From assembly GCA_902620425.1 (NCBI GenBank), contig CACNHX010000001.1:350903-414902 (forward strand): a stretch of 64,000 nucleotides of DNA, given 5' to 3'. Positions 45,680 to 55,343 of this stretch are shown in pieces. The notes under the pieces were generated by a model that saw nothing but the letters and a program-made list of their open reading frames with translations, ran no database searches and was not told the DNA's origin. The position numbers were made by a program, and so were the translations under genes. Position 1 is the stretch's first letter. Each line of letters begins with the position of its first letter. The DNA is from an uncultured Alphaproteobacteria bacterium (GTDB lineage Bacteria; Pseudomonadota; Alphaproteobacteria; HIMB59; GCA-002718135).

Positions 45680-46180
45680 TTAAAAGAAGAAAAATCTTTT
45701 TTTCTTTTTAGGTTCACCTTCTTCGTCATCTTCATTTTCTTCTTTACTGTTGAAAAAGAAAAATCTTTTCTTCTTTTTTGGCTCTACTATATTTTCACTT
45801 TCAACATCTGTATTATCTTGGCTTATTTCATCTTCTAAGTTTCCATCAAGATCTTCCCTGATACTATTATCTACTTGATCTGCTTCAGTTTCTTTTAAAA
45901 TATTGTCGATAACGGAATTTTCAGAAGGCGTTTCATCACTTTCTTCATCCAGGCCGAAAAGAATTTCTTTGGCAAGCTCGCTATCTGTATCATCAATATC
46001 TTTTGATTTAATTTGATCTGGTGGTAGTAAATTAAAATTTGGCGGAATTACTAATGGAGGATTTTCAACTACATTATATTCATCTATTACTTTTCTTTCT
46101 ACGCCGGCACTACTTCTTATAGTATTACAAGAAGATAGAAAAATTGAGGAAATGATTATTACAAAAATAACTTTTTTCAT
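45680..46180 (-). CDS. DUF3035-like outer membrane lipoprotein with C-terminal Lys/Phe repeats
   Basis: 166 residues. A type II signal peptide ends in FLSSC (C18). The mature start VIDEYNVVENPPLVIPPNFNLLPPD matches the short DEF-type motif of the alphaproteobacterial DUF3035/BamF-like lipoproteins, and the position after lspA agrees. The rest is highly acidic, then EPKKKKRFFFF occurs twice, about 23 residues apart, the second copy ending the protein. The basic-aromatic tails are unusual. A role in the outer membrane assembly complex is possible from family and context. Overlaps lspA by 4 bp. Confidence 0.72.
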   Translation of the reverse strand: MKKVIFVIIISSIFLSSCNTIRSSAGVERKVIDEYNVVENPPLVIPPNFNLLPPDQIKSKDIDDTDSELAKEILFGLDEESDETPSENSVIDNILKETEADQVDNSIREDLDGNLEDEISQDNTDVESENIVEPKKKKRFFFFNSKEENEDDEEGEPKKKKRFFFF

Positions 46181-46629
46181 TTTACTGTTTTTGATTTTAT
46201 AAAAAAACTTATTATTAACATGATAATTCCAATTGTAATATAGATATCTGCTAGATTAAATGCTGGCCAATAAAAATTTTCATAATGTAGTAAGATAAAA
46301 TCAACAACATAACTATTTATCAATCTATCAATTATATTTGATAATGCGCCAATAATTACAAAAAAATAAGCCAGTTTTTCAAGTTGTTTATCTGATTTAA
46401 TAAATAAATAAAAAATTAATATAACAACTATCAATGCTATAAATATTAGTATCCAATGAGAAACATAACCAGAGAATAAACCAAAAGAAACACCAAAGTT
46501 CTGAACATAAACTAAATCTAAATATTCATTGATTTTTATTGATTGATTTAAAAACAAATTATCTTGAATTAAATACTTAGTTAGAAGATCAAAAAAAATT
46601 AATGATACTAGTATAGCTATCTTTATCAC
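46177..46629 (-). CDS. lspA: Lipoprotein signal peptidase (signal peptidase II)
   Basis: 150 residues, four membrane helices. Catalytic Asp residues are in NIIDRLINSYVVDFI and FNLADIYITIG. VYVQNFGVSFGLF is the family NxGxAF-like element. Cleaves lipoprotein signal peptides, including that of the gene directly downstream. Directly after ileS, a widely conserved pair. Confidence 0.95.
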   Translation of the reverse strand: MIKIAILVSLIFFDLLTKYLIQDNLFLNQSIKINEYLDLVYVQNFGVSFGLFSGYVSHWILIFIALIVVILIFYLFIKSDKQLEKLAYFFVIIGALSNIIDRLINSYVVDFILLHYENFYWPAFNLADIYITIGIIMLIISFFIKSKTVK

Positions 46630-49404
46630 TTAACTTATTGCATCATTACAACGATTGCAAATTTCATTTTTCACTAATTCTTTTTCATATTTCCAGCATC
46701 TTTGACATTTTTGACCACTAACTTTTGATGCTTGTACCTTTACATTTTCAATTTCATCTATTGAAAAACCCTGGCTATTTTCATCAAGTACATAAAGTTT
46801 ATATGATGAGGTAATAGCAATTTCATCAAACATGACTTCATTAACTTTATCAAAATTTTCTTTTGAAATAAATATATCCAAATGAGCTTCTAAACTTGAA
46901 CGTATAATTTTTTCTTCTCTTATTTTTTCAATAGCTCCCGTAGAAACTTTTCTTATATTTTTAATCAAATTCCACTTTTCATTTAATTGATCATTTTGGT
47001 ATTCTTTTTTACAATTTAAGAAATCTTGAAGATGTATACTTTCAGTATTTCCCATAGCTTTCCATGCTTCTTCAGAAGTAAAAGAAATAGAAGGAGCAAA
47101 CCACCTAACTAAATGGTTAAAGATAATATTTAAAAGAGTTCTTGTAGATCGCCTTTTGATTGAATTTTTACTATCACAGTAGATGGTATCTTTTCTAATA
47201 TCAAAATAAAAGGCTGAAAGATCATTAGAACAAAAATTTAAAAGTGTAGTAAACATTAAATGAAAATTAAAAGTTTTTACACATTTTTGAATAATTTGAT
47301 CAACTTCCCACAATCTATGAAGAAGATATTGTTCTAATTCAGGAAACTCCTTCTCATCTATCGACTCTTCATTTTTAAAATTATTTAAATTGCCAATTAA
47401 AAAACGAAAGGTGTTTCTTATTCTTCTATAAGACTCTGCTTGGGATTGGAGAATAGCATTATCAAGTTTAAGATCATCGTAATAATCAGAAGCAACGACC
47501 CACAATCTTAAAATATCTACACCATATTTTTTTAATATATCATCTGGAGAAATAACGTTACCTAAGGATTTAGACATTTTTCGTCCTCTTCCATCAACAA
47601 CAAATCCGTGTGTTAGAACACTTTCGTATGGTGCTTTTCCTCTAGTGCCTGAAGATTCTAAAAGAGATGAATGAAACCATCCTCTATGTTGATCACTTCC
47701 TTCTAAATACATTGATGCAGGCCATTTCAAATCTTCTCTTTGTTCTAGACAAAAAGCATGTGTAGAACCACTATCAAACCATACTTCAACTACATCTTTT
47801 ACTTGTTCATAATCATTAATTGAATATTCATCCCCTAAAAATCTTTGTGGATCTTCAGTAAACCACGTATTGCTTCCTTCTTTTTCATATATGTCAGCTA
47901 TTCTATTGATAATATTTTTATCTCTTAAAGGTTGACCTGTTTTTTTACTTACAAATAATGGCAAAGGCACACCCCAAACTCTTTGTCTAGATACACACCA
48001 ATCTGGTCTAGTCTCAATCATTGATCTAAGCCTTGTTTGACCTTGAGGAGGATAGAAAATAGTTTCATCAATTGATTTAAGAGCAATGTCTCTTAAATTA
48101 TTTTTTTCCATAGAAATGAACCATTGTGGAGTATTTCTATAAATAAGAGGGGCTTTAGACCTCCATGAATGTGGGTAGCTATGACGAAGAGTGCCCTTAA
48201 ATAATAATTTTGAAAATTCTTCTAATTTATCTGCAATTTTATGATCTACTTTATAAATATGCTCGCCCTCAAAACCAACAGCATGTTGATTATATTTTCC
48301 ATCATCTTGAACTGTCTGGATAATATCAATGTTATTTTTTATACCTAAAACATAGTCGTCATCTCCGTGTCCAGGAGCTATATGCACAACTCCTGTTCCT
48401 TGTTCTAAGTTTACAAAATCCCCATGAAATGGTTTTACAATAAAATCGTATCCCAATTGTTTAAATGGATGTTCACATTCACAAGAAGATAAATTTTCTC
48501 CTTTAAATTCCTTTTTTATACTAAATTTTTTAATTCCAATTTCTTTAGTTACATTTTCTAAAAGTTCTGAAGCAAATATTAATTTATCATTTTTTTTGAC
48601 TAAACTATTTTCTTCTAATTCTTCAGCAACAATTAGTGAATAATCTAATTCTTTACCATAAGCCAAAGCTCTATTACCTGGAATAGTCCAAGGAGTTGTT
48701 GTCCAAATAACAATATTAGAATCAATTAAATCTTTATCGGTAGAATTTTTAATTAAAAATTTAACATAAATAGTGTTAGACGTATGATCTTCATATTCAA
48801 CTTCTGCATCAGCAAGAGCTGTCTTTTCTACAACGGACCAGAGAACTGGTTTTGCTCCTTTATACAAACTTTCATCAAGAAGAAATTTTCCAAGCTCTCG
48901 AACAATTTGTGCTTCTGCTTGATTTGACATTGTGAGGTAAGGATTTTCCCAATCACCTTCAACACCAAGTCGTCTAAATTCTTTTTTTTGTATATCGATC
49001 CATTTTTCTGCAAATTCTCTACACTCATTCCTAAATTGAACAGTTGGAACATCATCCTTGTTCTTTCCTTTTTTTCTATATTCTTCTTCTATTTTCCATT
49101 CAATTGGTAAGCCGTGACAATCCCATCCAGGAACATAAATTGAGTCTTTACCTGCCATTTGTTGTGTTCGCACAATAACGTCTTTTAGAATTTTATTAAG
49201 AGCAGTTCCCATATGAATATGTCCATTTGCGTATGGCGGACCATCATGAAGAACAAATTTTTCTCTACCTTTAGATTTGTCTCTTAGCTTTTTAAAAATA
49301 TTTTCTTTATCCCACTCCTCTAATATTGCAGGTTCTTTTGCTGGAAGGTTAGCTCTCATTTCAAAAGATGTTTTGGGAAGAAAAATTGTATCTTTATATT
49401 CCAT
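46630..49404 (-). CDS. ileS: Isoleucyl-tRNA synthetase
   Basis: 924 residues, class Ia. HIGH motif in PPYANGHIHMGTALNK; KMSKS intact in GRKMSKSLGNV; the editing domain (WTTTPWTIPGNRALAY) is present. The C-terminal zinc finger CQRCWKYEKELVKNEICNRC completes a bacterial-type IleRS. One-base overlap with ribF. Confidence 0.97.
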   Translation of the reverse strand: MEYKDTIFLPKTSFEMRANLPAKEPAILEEWDKENIFKKLRDKSKGREKFVLHDGPPYANGHIHMGTALNKILKDVIVRTQQMAGKDSIYVPGWDCHGLPIEWKIEEEYRKKGKNKDDVPTVQFRNECREFAEKWIDIQKKEFRRLGVEGDWENPYLTMSNQAEAQIVRELGKFLLDESLYKGAKPVLWSVVEKTALADAEVEYEDHTSNTIYVKFLIKNSTDKDLIDSNIVIWTTTPWTIPGNRALAYGKELDYSLIVAEELEENSLVKKNDKLIFASELLENVTKEIGIKKFSIKKEFKGENLSSCECEHPFKQLGYDFIVKPFHGDFVNLEQGTGVVHIAPGHGDDDYVLGIKNNIDIIQTVQDDGKYNQHAVGFEGEHIYKVDHKIADKLEEFSKLLFKGTLRHSYPHSWRSKAPLIYRNTPQWFISMEKNNLRDIALKSIDETIFYPPQGQTRLRSMIETRPDWCVSRQRVWGVPLPLFVSKKTGQPLRDKNIINRIADIYEKEGSNTWFTEDPQRFLGDEYSINDYEQVKDVVEVWFDSGSTHAFCLEQREDLKWPASMYLEGSDQHRGWFHSSLLESSGTRGKAPYESVLTHGFVVDGRGRKMSKSLGNVISPDDILKKYGVDILRLWVVASDYYDDLKLDNAILQSQAESYRRIRNTFRFLIGNLNNFKNEESIDEKEFPELEQYLLHRLWEVDQIIQKCVKTFNFHLMFTTLLNFCSNDLSAFYFDIRKDTIYCDSKNSIKRRSTRTLLNIIFNHLVRWFAPSISFTSEEAWKAMGNTESIHLQDFLNCKKEYQNDQLNEKWNLIKNIRKVSTGAIEKIREEKIIRSSLEAHLDIFISKENFDKVNEVMFDEIAITSSYKLYVLDENSQGFSIDEIENVKVQASKVSGQKCQRCWKYEKELVKNEICNRCNDAIS

Positions 49405-50333
49405 TATAGTTGATAATATTCTTTAGCTGTATTTATATCTTTGTTGATTTGCTTGGTTAATTCTTCAAAATTATTAAATTTTTGTTCAGACCTAATAAAT
49501 GTAAGGAATTCAACAGTCAATTCTTTACCATATATTTCTTCACTAAAATTAAACATATGTGTCTCTAGAAGGAGTTTGCTTCCATCAACTGTTGGTCTTA
49601 AACCAAAATTTGAAACACCTTTGTATTTTTTGCCTTCTAATATCACTTCCACACAGTAAACACCTCTTTTTGGTAATATGTGTTGATCTGGTATCATATT
49701 AGCAGTTGGAAAATTGATTTCTCTAGCTCTTTTATCACCTTCAATTATTGTTCCATGCATATGCCAGGGCCTACCTAAAGACTCAGTAACATCATCCATA
49801 TAACCATCTTTTATTTGTGATCGAATTATTGAAGATGAATATTTATCAGATTTATCAGCAAGCATAATAGGATCAATTAAATGAATATTAAAATTATTTT
49901 TTTCAGCATACTTTTCTAATGTTTTAAAATTACCTTTTCTGTCTTTTCCAAACTTAAAGTCAGTACCTATAACTAAGTATTTAATATTTAATTTATCAAT
50001 AAGAATTTTAGTTACAAAATCATCAGCTGATAATACTGATAGATTGTTATCAAAAGAAAAATCTATAAATATATCTAAACCCAATCTTTCAAGAAAATTT
50101 ATTTTATCATTTTGAGTATAAATATTAAAAGGCTCATTTATTTGATTAAAGTAAACACGAGGATGAGGATTAAAACTCATTATAGAAGATAATAAATTAT
50201 TGTTTGATGCAATCTCCTTAATTTTATTTATTATTTCTTGATGCCCTTTATGTATTCCATCGAAATTACCTATTGCGAGACAAAGGTTTAATTTTTCAAA
50301 ATCTGATGCTGTATCTAATTTATAAATTTTCAT
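49404..50333 (-). CDS. ribF: Bifunctional riboflavin kinase/FAD synthetase
   Basis: 309 residues. N-terminal FMN adenylyltransferase with AIGNFDGIHKGHQEII and GTDFKFGKDRKG; C-terminal riboflavin kinase with GDKRAREINFPTAN and the GVSNFGLRPT block. Makes FMN and FAD. ribF-ileS-lspA is a common bacterial order. Confidence 0.96.
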   Translation of the reverse strand: MKIYKLDTASDFEKLNLCLAIGNFDGIHKGHQEIINKIKEIASNNNLLSSIMSFNPHPRVYFNQINEPFNIYTQNDKINFLERLGLDIFIDFSFDNNLSVLSADDFVTKILIDKLNIKYLVIGTDFKFGKDRKGNFKTLEKYAEKNNFNIHLIDPIMLADKSDKYSSSIIRSQIKDGYMDDVTESLGRPWHMHGTIIEGDKRAREINFPTANMIPDQHILPKRGVYCVEVILEGKKYKGVSNFGLRPTVDGSKLLLETHMFNFSEEIYGKELTVEFLTFIRSEQKFNNFEELTKQINKDINTAKEYYQL

Positions 50334-50375
50334 AATATTTATAAATCAATTAGTATAGAAACTTATGGTTAGTAA

Positions 50376-51689
50376 CTACAAATATTTATTTAAGATATTT
50401 TCCAGATATTCTTGTCTTCCTGAACGAGGTTCTGGTTCAATATTATCATCGATTACTTTTTTATTTATATCATCTAATCCAGTATATTTATTATGAATAA
50501 ACTGGCCCAAACTTTTATTCCAGTCTTCATATCTATCTTCAATAAACTTAGGAATAACATTATCATTCATCATTTTTTCAACAGCAATAAGTGTTTTTGC
50601 ACATACATCCATACCCCCAATGTGAGCATGAAATAAATCTTCAGCATCAATAGATTGTCTTCTTATTTTTGCATCAAAGTTCATGCCTCCTTGGCCTAAG
50701 CCACCATTCTTAAAAATAAAATAAAAGGACATAATTAAGTCGGCAGGATTATTTGGGAATTGATCAGTATCCCAACCTATCAAAGTATCGCCTCTATTAA
50801 TATCAATACTTCCTAAGGCATTGTTTGAAGTAGCGTAAGCAATTTCATGTTCAAAATTATGACCAGATAAAGTTGCATGATTAACTTCAACATTTAGTTT
50901 AATCTCATTTTCTAAACCTGCCTTTCGTAAAAACGCTAAACAAGTTGCAGAGTCAAAGTCATATTGATGTTTAGTTGGTTCATGAGGTTTCGGTTCCAAT
51001 AAAATTTGACCTTTAAATCCTATTTTGTGTTTATAATTAACGACTAATTCTAAAAATCTTTGAAGATTAGCTGTTTCCTTAGTCATGTCAGTATTTAGAA
51101 TAGTTTCGTATCCTTCTCTTCCACCCCAAAGAACATAGTTTTGACCACCCAATCTCATCGTTGCATCCATACAGTCTTTTACTTGTGCAGCTTTATATGC
51201 AAAAACTTCTGGGTTTGGATTGGTAGAAGCACCACTCATATATCTTTTATGTGAAAAGGCATTTGCTGTTCCCCACAGTAATTTCATTCCTGAATCATTA
51301 ATTTTTTGTTCCATTAAATCTATAATATGAAAGAAATTTTTTTGTGTCTCAGCATAATTTGAACCTTCAGGAGAAATATCTCTATCGTGAAAGCAGAAAA
51401 AAGGTGTTTTTATTTTAGTGAAAAAATCAAACGCAGCATCAAGTTTCATTTCAGCCATTTTCATTTCATCACCTGCTTGCATCCAAGGTCTATCAAATGT
51501 TTGACCACCAAATGGATCAAGACCAGGCCAAGTAAATGTATGCCAATAACAAGTAGCAAACCTTAAATGCTCTTTCATAGACTTGCCTAAAACTTTTTTA
51601 TTTTCATCGTAAAACTTAAAAGCAAATGGATTTGTACTTTCTTCGCCTTCAAATTTAATCTCTGGTATTTTACTAAAGTATTCTGTCAT
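50376..51689 (-). CDS. xylA: Xylose isomerase
   Basis: 437 residues, class II form. Catalytic His and Asp in FFCFHDRDISPEG, Lys/Glu metal site in LLEPKPHEPTKHQYDFD, EVNHATLSGHNFEHE and SIDINRGD, all family blocks. It isomerises D-xylose, and often glucose or related aldoses. No xylulokinase or xylose transporter of the usual kind is adjacent. It follows ThuA, Gfo/Idh and a MalFG importer on the same strand, so the true substrate may be another aldose made in this locus. Confidence 0.94.
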   Translation of the reverse strand: MTEYFSKIPEIKFEGEESTNPFAFKFYDENKKVLGKSMKEHLRFATCYWHTFTWPGLDPFGGQTFDRPWMQAGDEMKMAEMKLDAAFDFFTKIKTPFFCFHDRDISPEGSNYAETQKNFFHIIDLMEQKINDSGMKLLWGTANAFSHKRYMSGASTNPNPEVFAYKAAQVKDCMDATMRLGGQNYVLWGGREGYETILNTDMTKETANLQRFLELVVNYKHKIGFKGQILLEPKPHEPTKHQYDFDSATCLAFLRKAGLENEIKLNVEVNHATLSGHNFEHEIAYATSNNALGSIDINRGDTLIGWDTDQFPNNPADLIMSFYFIFKNGGLGQGGMNFDAKIRRQSIDAEDLFHAHIGGMDVCAKTLIAVEKMMNDNVIPKFIEDRYEDWNKSLGQFIHNKYTGLDDINKKVIDDNIEPEPRSGRQEYLENILNKYL

Positions 51690-51717
51690 ATGATTTCCTA
51701 TATTATATTATATTACT

Positions 51718-52431
51718 CTATCTTGATGCCCAAAGTAAACCACGTTTATAAATTTTATTCATTTGTGGATGGTTTAATTCATGAGCAAAATGACCAAGAG
51801 AGATATAAAAAATTTTTCCTTTCCCAATTCGTCTTTTCCAAGCAACTGGCATTTCTACACCCTTTAACCATTCTGTTGTATATGCGTCACCACTTGATGA
51901 ACCAGGTTCTTGTTCAAGCTTCCAAACTTCATTACCTTTAAAAGTTGTCGTTGCTAAAACTTCATTTAATGGATCCACATGCATATAATATTGCTCTGAA
52001 TGATAATCAAAATCTTCAATGCCTTCCATGATTGGATCATCTTTTTTTGTTATATTTACTTTGTAATCATGAATACCATTTGGGTGACTTACCCATTGAC
52101 CACCAGTTAAGAACTGCCAATCAATTGATTGTCTAAATGCATCACACATTCCACCGTGATGACCAGCAAGACCGCAACCGTTGTGAACGGCTTTAATAAC
52201 ATTATTAACAGCAGTTTTTTTTATTTCTCCTCTTGGATCAAAATGAAAAGCCATAGTCACTATAGGTATAAGTAAATCCATTTCATGAACATAGTCTTCT
52301 GCAAATGCAGAAGTTTGATATTCTGCCCTAACCTCATATCCTTCAGGCTCTAACATGCCTTTGATTATTTCAGTACATTTCTCTGGCTCATGTCCTGGCC
52401 AACCTCCATAAACAATTAAAGCTTTTTTCAT
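51718..52431 (-). CDS. ThuA-like protein (trehalose utilisation family)
   Basis: 237 residues of the class I GATase-like ThuA family. ALIVYGGWPGHEPEKC at the N-terminus, LAGHHGGMCDAFR in the middle, FYISLGHFAHELNHP near the end. ThuA-type proteins occur in sugar catabolic operons next to Gfo/Idh enzymes; their reaction is poorly known. Ten bases from the Gfo/Idh gene. Confidence 0.87.
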   Translation of the reverse strand: MKKALIVYGGWPGHEPEKCTEIIKGMLEPEGYEVRAEYQTSAFAEDYVHEMDLLIPIVTMAFHFDPRGEIKKTAVNNVIKAVHNGCGLAGHHGGMCDAFRQSIDWQFLTGGQWVSHPNGIHDYKVNITKKDDPIMEGIEDFDYHSEQYYMHVDPLNEVLATTTFKGNEVWKLEQEPGSSSGDAYTTEWLKGVEMPVAWKRRIGKGKIFYISLGHFAHELNHPQMNKIYKRGLLWASR

Positions 52432-52441
52432 TTTATTCCTT

Positions 52442-53587
52442 TCACTTTAGTAAATTACTAATCTCATCTTCAGAGAAGTAATTTAAATTTTCAATAGAAC
52501 TTCTAAGTTCTATTTTCTTATTTTCTTTTGATGATGTAATAATACTATCTAGTATATCTAAAACGTGAAGGCTTAATTCTCCACTACATCTATTTAAACG
52601 ATTATTTTTTATTGCATCAACTGTTTCGCTGACACCAATACCTCTATAGTTCGCAATACCTGCTGACTCATTTGCTTTTTCAGATTTATTTTTAATATTT
52701 ATTTTACCTAAATTATTATTCTTGGTATCTATATTTTCCCAATCTCCATTTTTTGATTTACAAACTAGAATATCGCCTCCAAACATATTTGGATCAGGAA
52801 TATTTATTGAACCTTTATCACCGTATAACTCAATGTGATTCTTACTGTGTTTCCAAACATCAAAAGAAAAAAATGAATCAATTAATGCACCATTTTGAAA
52901 TTCTATTTGTGAAACTAATGTTGTTGGGATTTCAACTTCTATTTCTTGCCCTTGTCTATCGCCACTACAAATAACTCTTTTTTGATAAACTGTTCTTGAT
53001 TGCGTAAAAACATTTTTTGCAGAACCTAGTAAGTTTACTAATGCAGTAAAGTAATAGGGGCCCATATCAAGAATTGGGCCGCCACCATATTTGTAATAAA
53101 AATCTGGATTTGGGTGCCAAATTTCATGTCCGGCCACACCCATGGAAATACTACCAAGGTTTATTTTACCTATTTCATTTTGATCAATAATTTTTTTTGC
53201 TTCCTGAATACCAGCTCCAAGAAAAGTATCTGGAGCACAACCCACGTGTAAACCTTTTGAATTACCTAAATTAACCAACTCTTGACCATGCTCAAATTTT
53301 ATGGAGAGTGGCTTTTCTGAATAAGAATGTTTACCAGCTTCAAGAATTGATTTTGAAACTTCAAAGTGAACATCTGGGATTGTTAAATTTATAATTAATT
53401 CAATTTCTTTATTAGATAATATCTGATCTACAGATAATTGTTCTACCTCATACTTTTCTGCATAGTTTTTTGCAGCTTCATTTCTTATATCAGCACATGC
53501 AACTATTTGAAAATTATTAAAGTACTTCTGGGAATTACTAAAATATATATCAGCAATATTTCCACAACCAATAATTCCTACTTTCAT
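52442..53587 (-). CDS. Gfo/Idh/MocA family oxidoreductase
   Basis: The frame opens at 53611, but AGGAA about 8 bases before the ATG at 53587 and the Rossmann strand MKVGIIGCGNIADIYFSNS fix the start there (381 residues). The motif HSYSEKPLSI is the canonical E-K-P; GGGPILDMGPYY is the substrate-side block. NAD(P)-dependent sugar oxidoreductase. Likely works with ThuA on the sugar carried by the adjacent importer. Confidence 0.9.
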   Translation of the reverse strand: MKVGIIGCGNIADIYFSNSQKYFNNFQIVACADIRNEAAKNYAEKYEVEQLSVDQILSNKEIELIINLTIPDVHFEVSKSILEAGKHSYSEKPLSIKFEHGQELVNLGNSKGLHVGCAPDTFLGAGIQEAKKIIDQNEIGKINLGSISMGVAGHEIWHPNPDFYYKYGGGPILDMGPYYFTALVNLLGSAKNVFTQSRTVYQKRVICSGDRQGQEIEVEIPTTLVSQIEFQNGALIDSFFSFDVWKHSKNHIELYGDKGSINIPDPNMFGGDILVCKSKNGDWENIDTKNNNLGKINIKNKSEKANESAGIANYRGIGVSETVDAIKNNRLNRCSGELSLHVLDILDSIITSSKENKKIELRSSIENLNYFSEDEISNLLK

Positions 53588-53591
53588 AGTG

Positions 53592-54422
53592 CTATTCCTT
53601 AACTGCTCCACCTGTTAAACCTGCAACAATATATTTTTGTAAAGCAAAAAAGAAAACTACTGCTGGTACAAGAGTTAATGATACATAAGCTAATATTTTA
53701 CCCCAATCAGTAAAGTACTCACCCCTAAAAACCATTATACCCATAGGCCATGAATAAAGAGATTCATCATTAATCATTATAAGTGGCAAAAGATAATTAT
53801 TCCAACTTCCTGTAAGAGTAATAACACTAACTGTTGCTAAAATTGGAGTTGATAAAGGAAGAGTAAACCTAAAATAAAATTGGGTATAGCTACAACCATC
53901 GCAAACAGCAGCTTCAAATATCTCTTTTGGCATTTGCCTAAAAAATCCTCGAAAAAGAATTATCGAAAAACCAAGTCCAAATGCAATTTGTGGAATTATA
54001 ACAGCCCAGCTTGTACCTAATAAACCAAAATCACGAACTCTTAAAAACAAAGGCAGAATTGCAGTTGCAAAAGGAAACATCAGTCCTAGTAAAAAATAAT
54101 TATAGAGAAATTTATTTGCCACGAATTTTACATGAGCAAAAACGAAAGCCGTCATTGAAGCAAATAAAACTACAAAAAAAGTGGTTCCAACTGCGTACAC
54201 TGTAGAGTTCCATAAAAATAGCCAAAAATCTGAATTAGCCAAAAGAGATGTATAATTTTCAAACTTCCAATCTATTGGCAAACCTAACGAGTTTGTTCTT
54301 AATTCACCTGTATGTTTAAATCCACCAATTACTGAAACATATAAGGGAATGATAATTACTCCAGCTAAAAAAAATAGAAGAAGGTATAAATAATAAGTTC
54401 TAAAATTTGTTTTCATTATCAT
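53592..54422 (-). CDS. Carbohydrate ABC permease, MalG type
   Basis: 276 residues, six helices. The ATPase-contact (EAA) loop is IFEAAVCDGCSYTQFYFRFTLPLSTPI. The ATG at 54416 is an alternative start two codons in. Overlaps the partner permease by 23 bp. Its C-terminus VAGLTGGAVKE is the classic end of MalG-type permeases. Confidence 0.94.
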   Translation of the reverse strand: MIMKTNFRTYYLYLLLFFLAGVIIIPLYVSVIGGFKHTGELRTNSLGLPIDWKFENYTSLLANSDFWLFLWNSTVYAVGTTFFVVLFASMTAFVFAHVKFVANKFLYNYFLLGLMFPFATAILPLFLRVRDFGLLGTSWAVIIPQIAFGLGFSIILFRGFFRQMPKEIFEAAVCDGCSYTQFYFRFTLPLSTPILATVSVITLTGSWNNYLLPLIMINDESLYSWPMGIMVFRGEYFTDWGKILAYVSLTLVPAVVFFFALQKYIVAGLTGGAVKE

Positions 54423-55299
54423 CTCTCATTAATGTTCTTTGATAGCCGATTGCAATAAATAAACAAATTAAAAATATTACAACTCCTACTGCACTTCCAA
54501 AACCTACTTTCATACGCATTACACCAAAGTAATACAAATATGAGACCATAGAATGTGTTACATTTGAAGGTCCTCCTCCAGTCAGCGGCATTATAATATC
54601 AAAAAGCTGTAAACTACCTAATAGTGATAAAAAAACTGAAAGCTTAATTGTTGGAATAAGCATTGGTATTTTAATTCTAAAGGCAGTTGTTATTGGGCCT
54701 GCCCCATCTACTTTAGCTGCTTCTAAAACTTCTTTAGAAATGGCTTGTAATCCTGCAATATAAATCATCATATGAATGCCAAAAAATTTCCAAAAAATAA
54801 CAATTAAAATTGCTACTAATGCCCAATCTTTATCACCAAGTACAAATGGTGCTTCTGCACCAAAAAATCCCCATATTGCTGCAACTAAACCATAATTACC
54901 ATCATAGATGTATGCCCAGATTAACGCTGTAACTATTTCTGCTAAAATAAATGGAAGAAAAAAAACTGTTCTAAAAAAAGCTGCTCCTCTTAGTTTATCT
55001 GAAATCATTAAAGCAATTAAAAGAGCAAATGGTAACTGAACAAATAATGATATAGCAATTATGTAAAAATTATTTTTGAGTGACATAATAAACACTCTAT
55101 TTTTGAATAAAAATTCATAATTTTTAAAACCAACAAATTTTTCTGGTGCACCATAGCCATTCCATCTAAAAAAACTGTAATAAGCAGCTTCTCCTATTGG
55201 AAGTACTACAAACAAAGTAAATATTGTTAAAGCAGGTATTAAAAAAATTATTATTGTATAATATCTACTAAGTAGTGCATCTAATTTTGGTGATCTCAT
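54400..55299 (-). CDS. Carbohydrate ABC permease, MalF type
   Basis: 299 residues, six helices. EAA loop is VLEAAKVDGAGPITTAFRIKI; the N-terminal helix is typical (IFLIPALTIFTLFVVLP). No Shine-Dalgarno is seen because a long inverted repeat lies just upstream (55310-55334). Pairs with the MalG-type permease. Confidence 0.94.
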   Translation of the reverse strand: MRSPKLDALLSRYYTIIIFLIPALTIFTLFVVLPIGEAAYYSFFRWNGYGAPEKFVGFKNYEFLFKNRVFIMSLKNNFYIIAISLFVQLPFALLIALMISDKLRGAAFFRTVFFLPFILAEIVTALIWAYIYDGNYGLVAAIWGFFGAEAPFVLGDKDWALVAILIVIFWKFFGIHMMIYIAGLQAISKEVLEAAKVDGAGPITTAFRIKIPMLIPTIKLSVFLSLLGSLQLFDIIMPLTGGGPSNVTHSMVSYLYYFGVMRMKVGFGSAVGVVIFLICLFIAIGYQRTLMRDDNENKF

Positions 55300-55309
55300 A
55301 GCAATGAAG

Positions 55310-55334
55310 AGGGCTCTTTAATTTAAAGAGCCCT
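55310..55334 (-). repeat. Perfect inverted repeat between binding-protein and permease genes
   Basis: AGGGCTCTTTAA, a single central base, then its exact reverse complement: a 12-base perfect palindrome that would fold into a stem of about 10 bp. On the minus strand it falls 9 bases past the binding-protein stop and 10 before the permease ATG, without a U-tract. Likely an mRNA-stabilising or attenuating hairpin, as in malE-malF. Confidence 0.7.
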
Positions 55335-55343
55335 AAGATTTTG

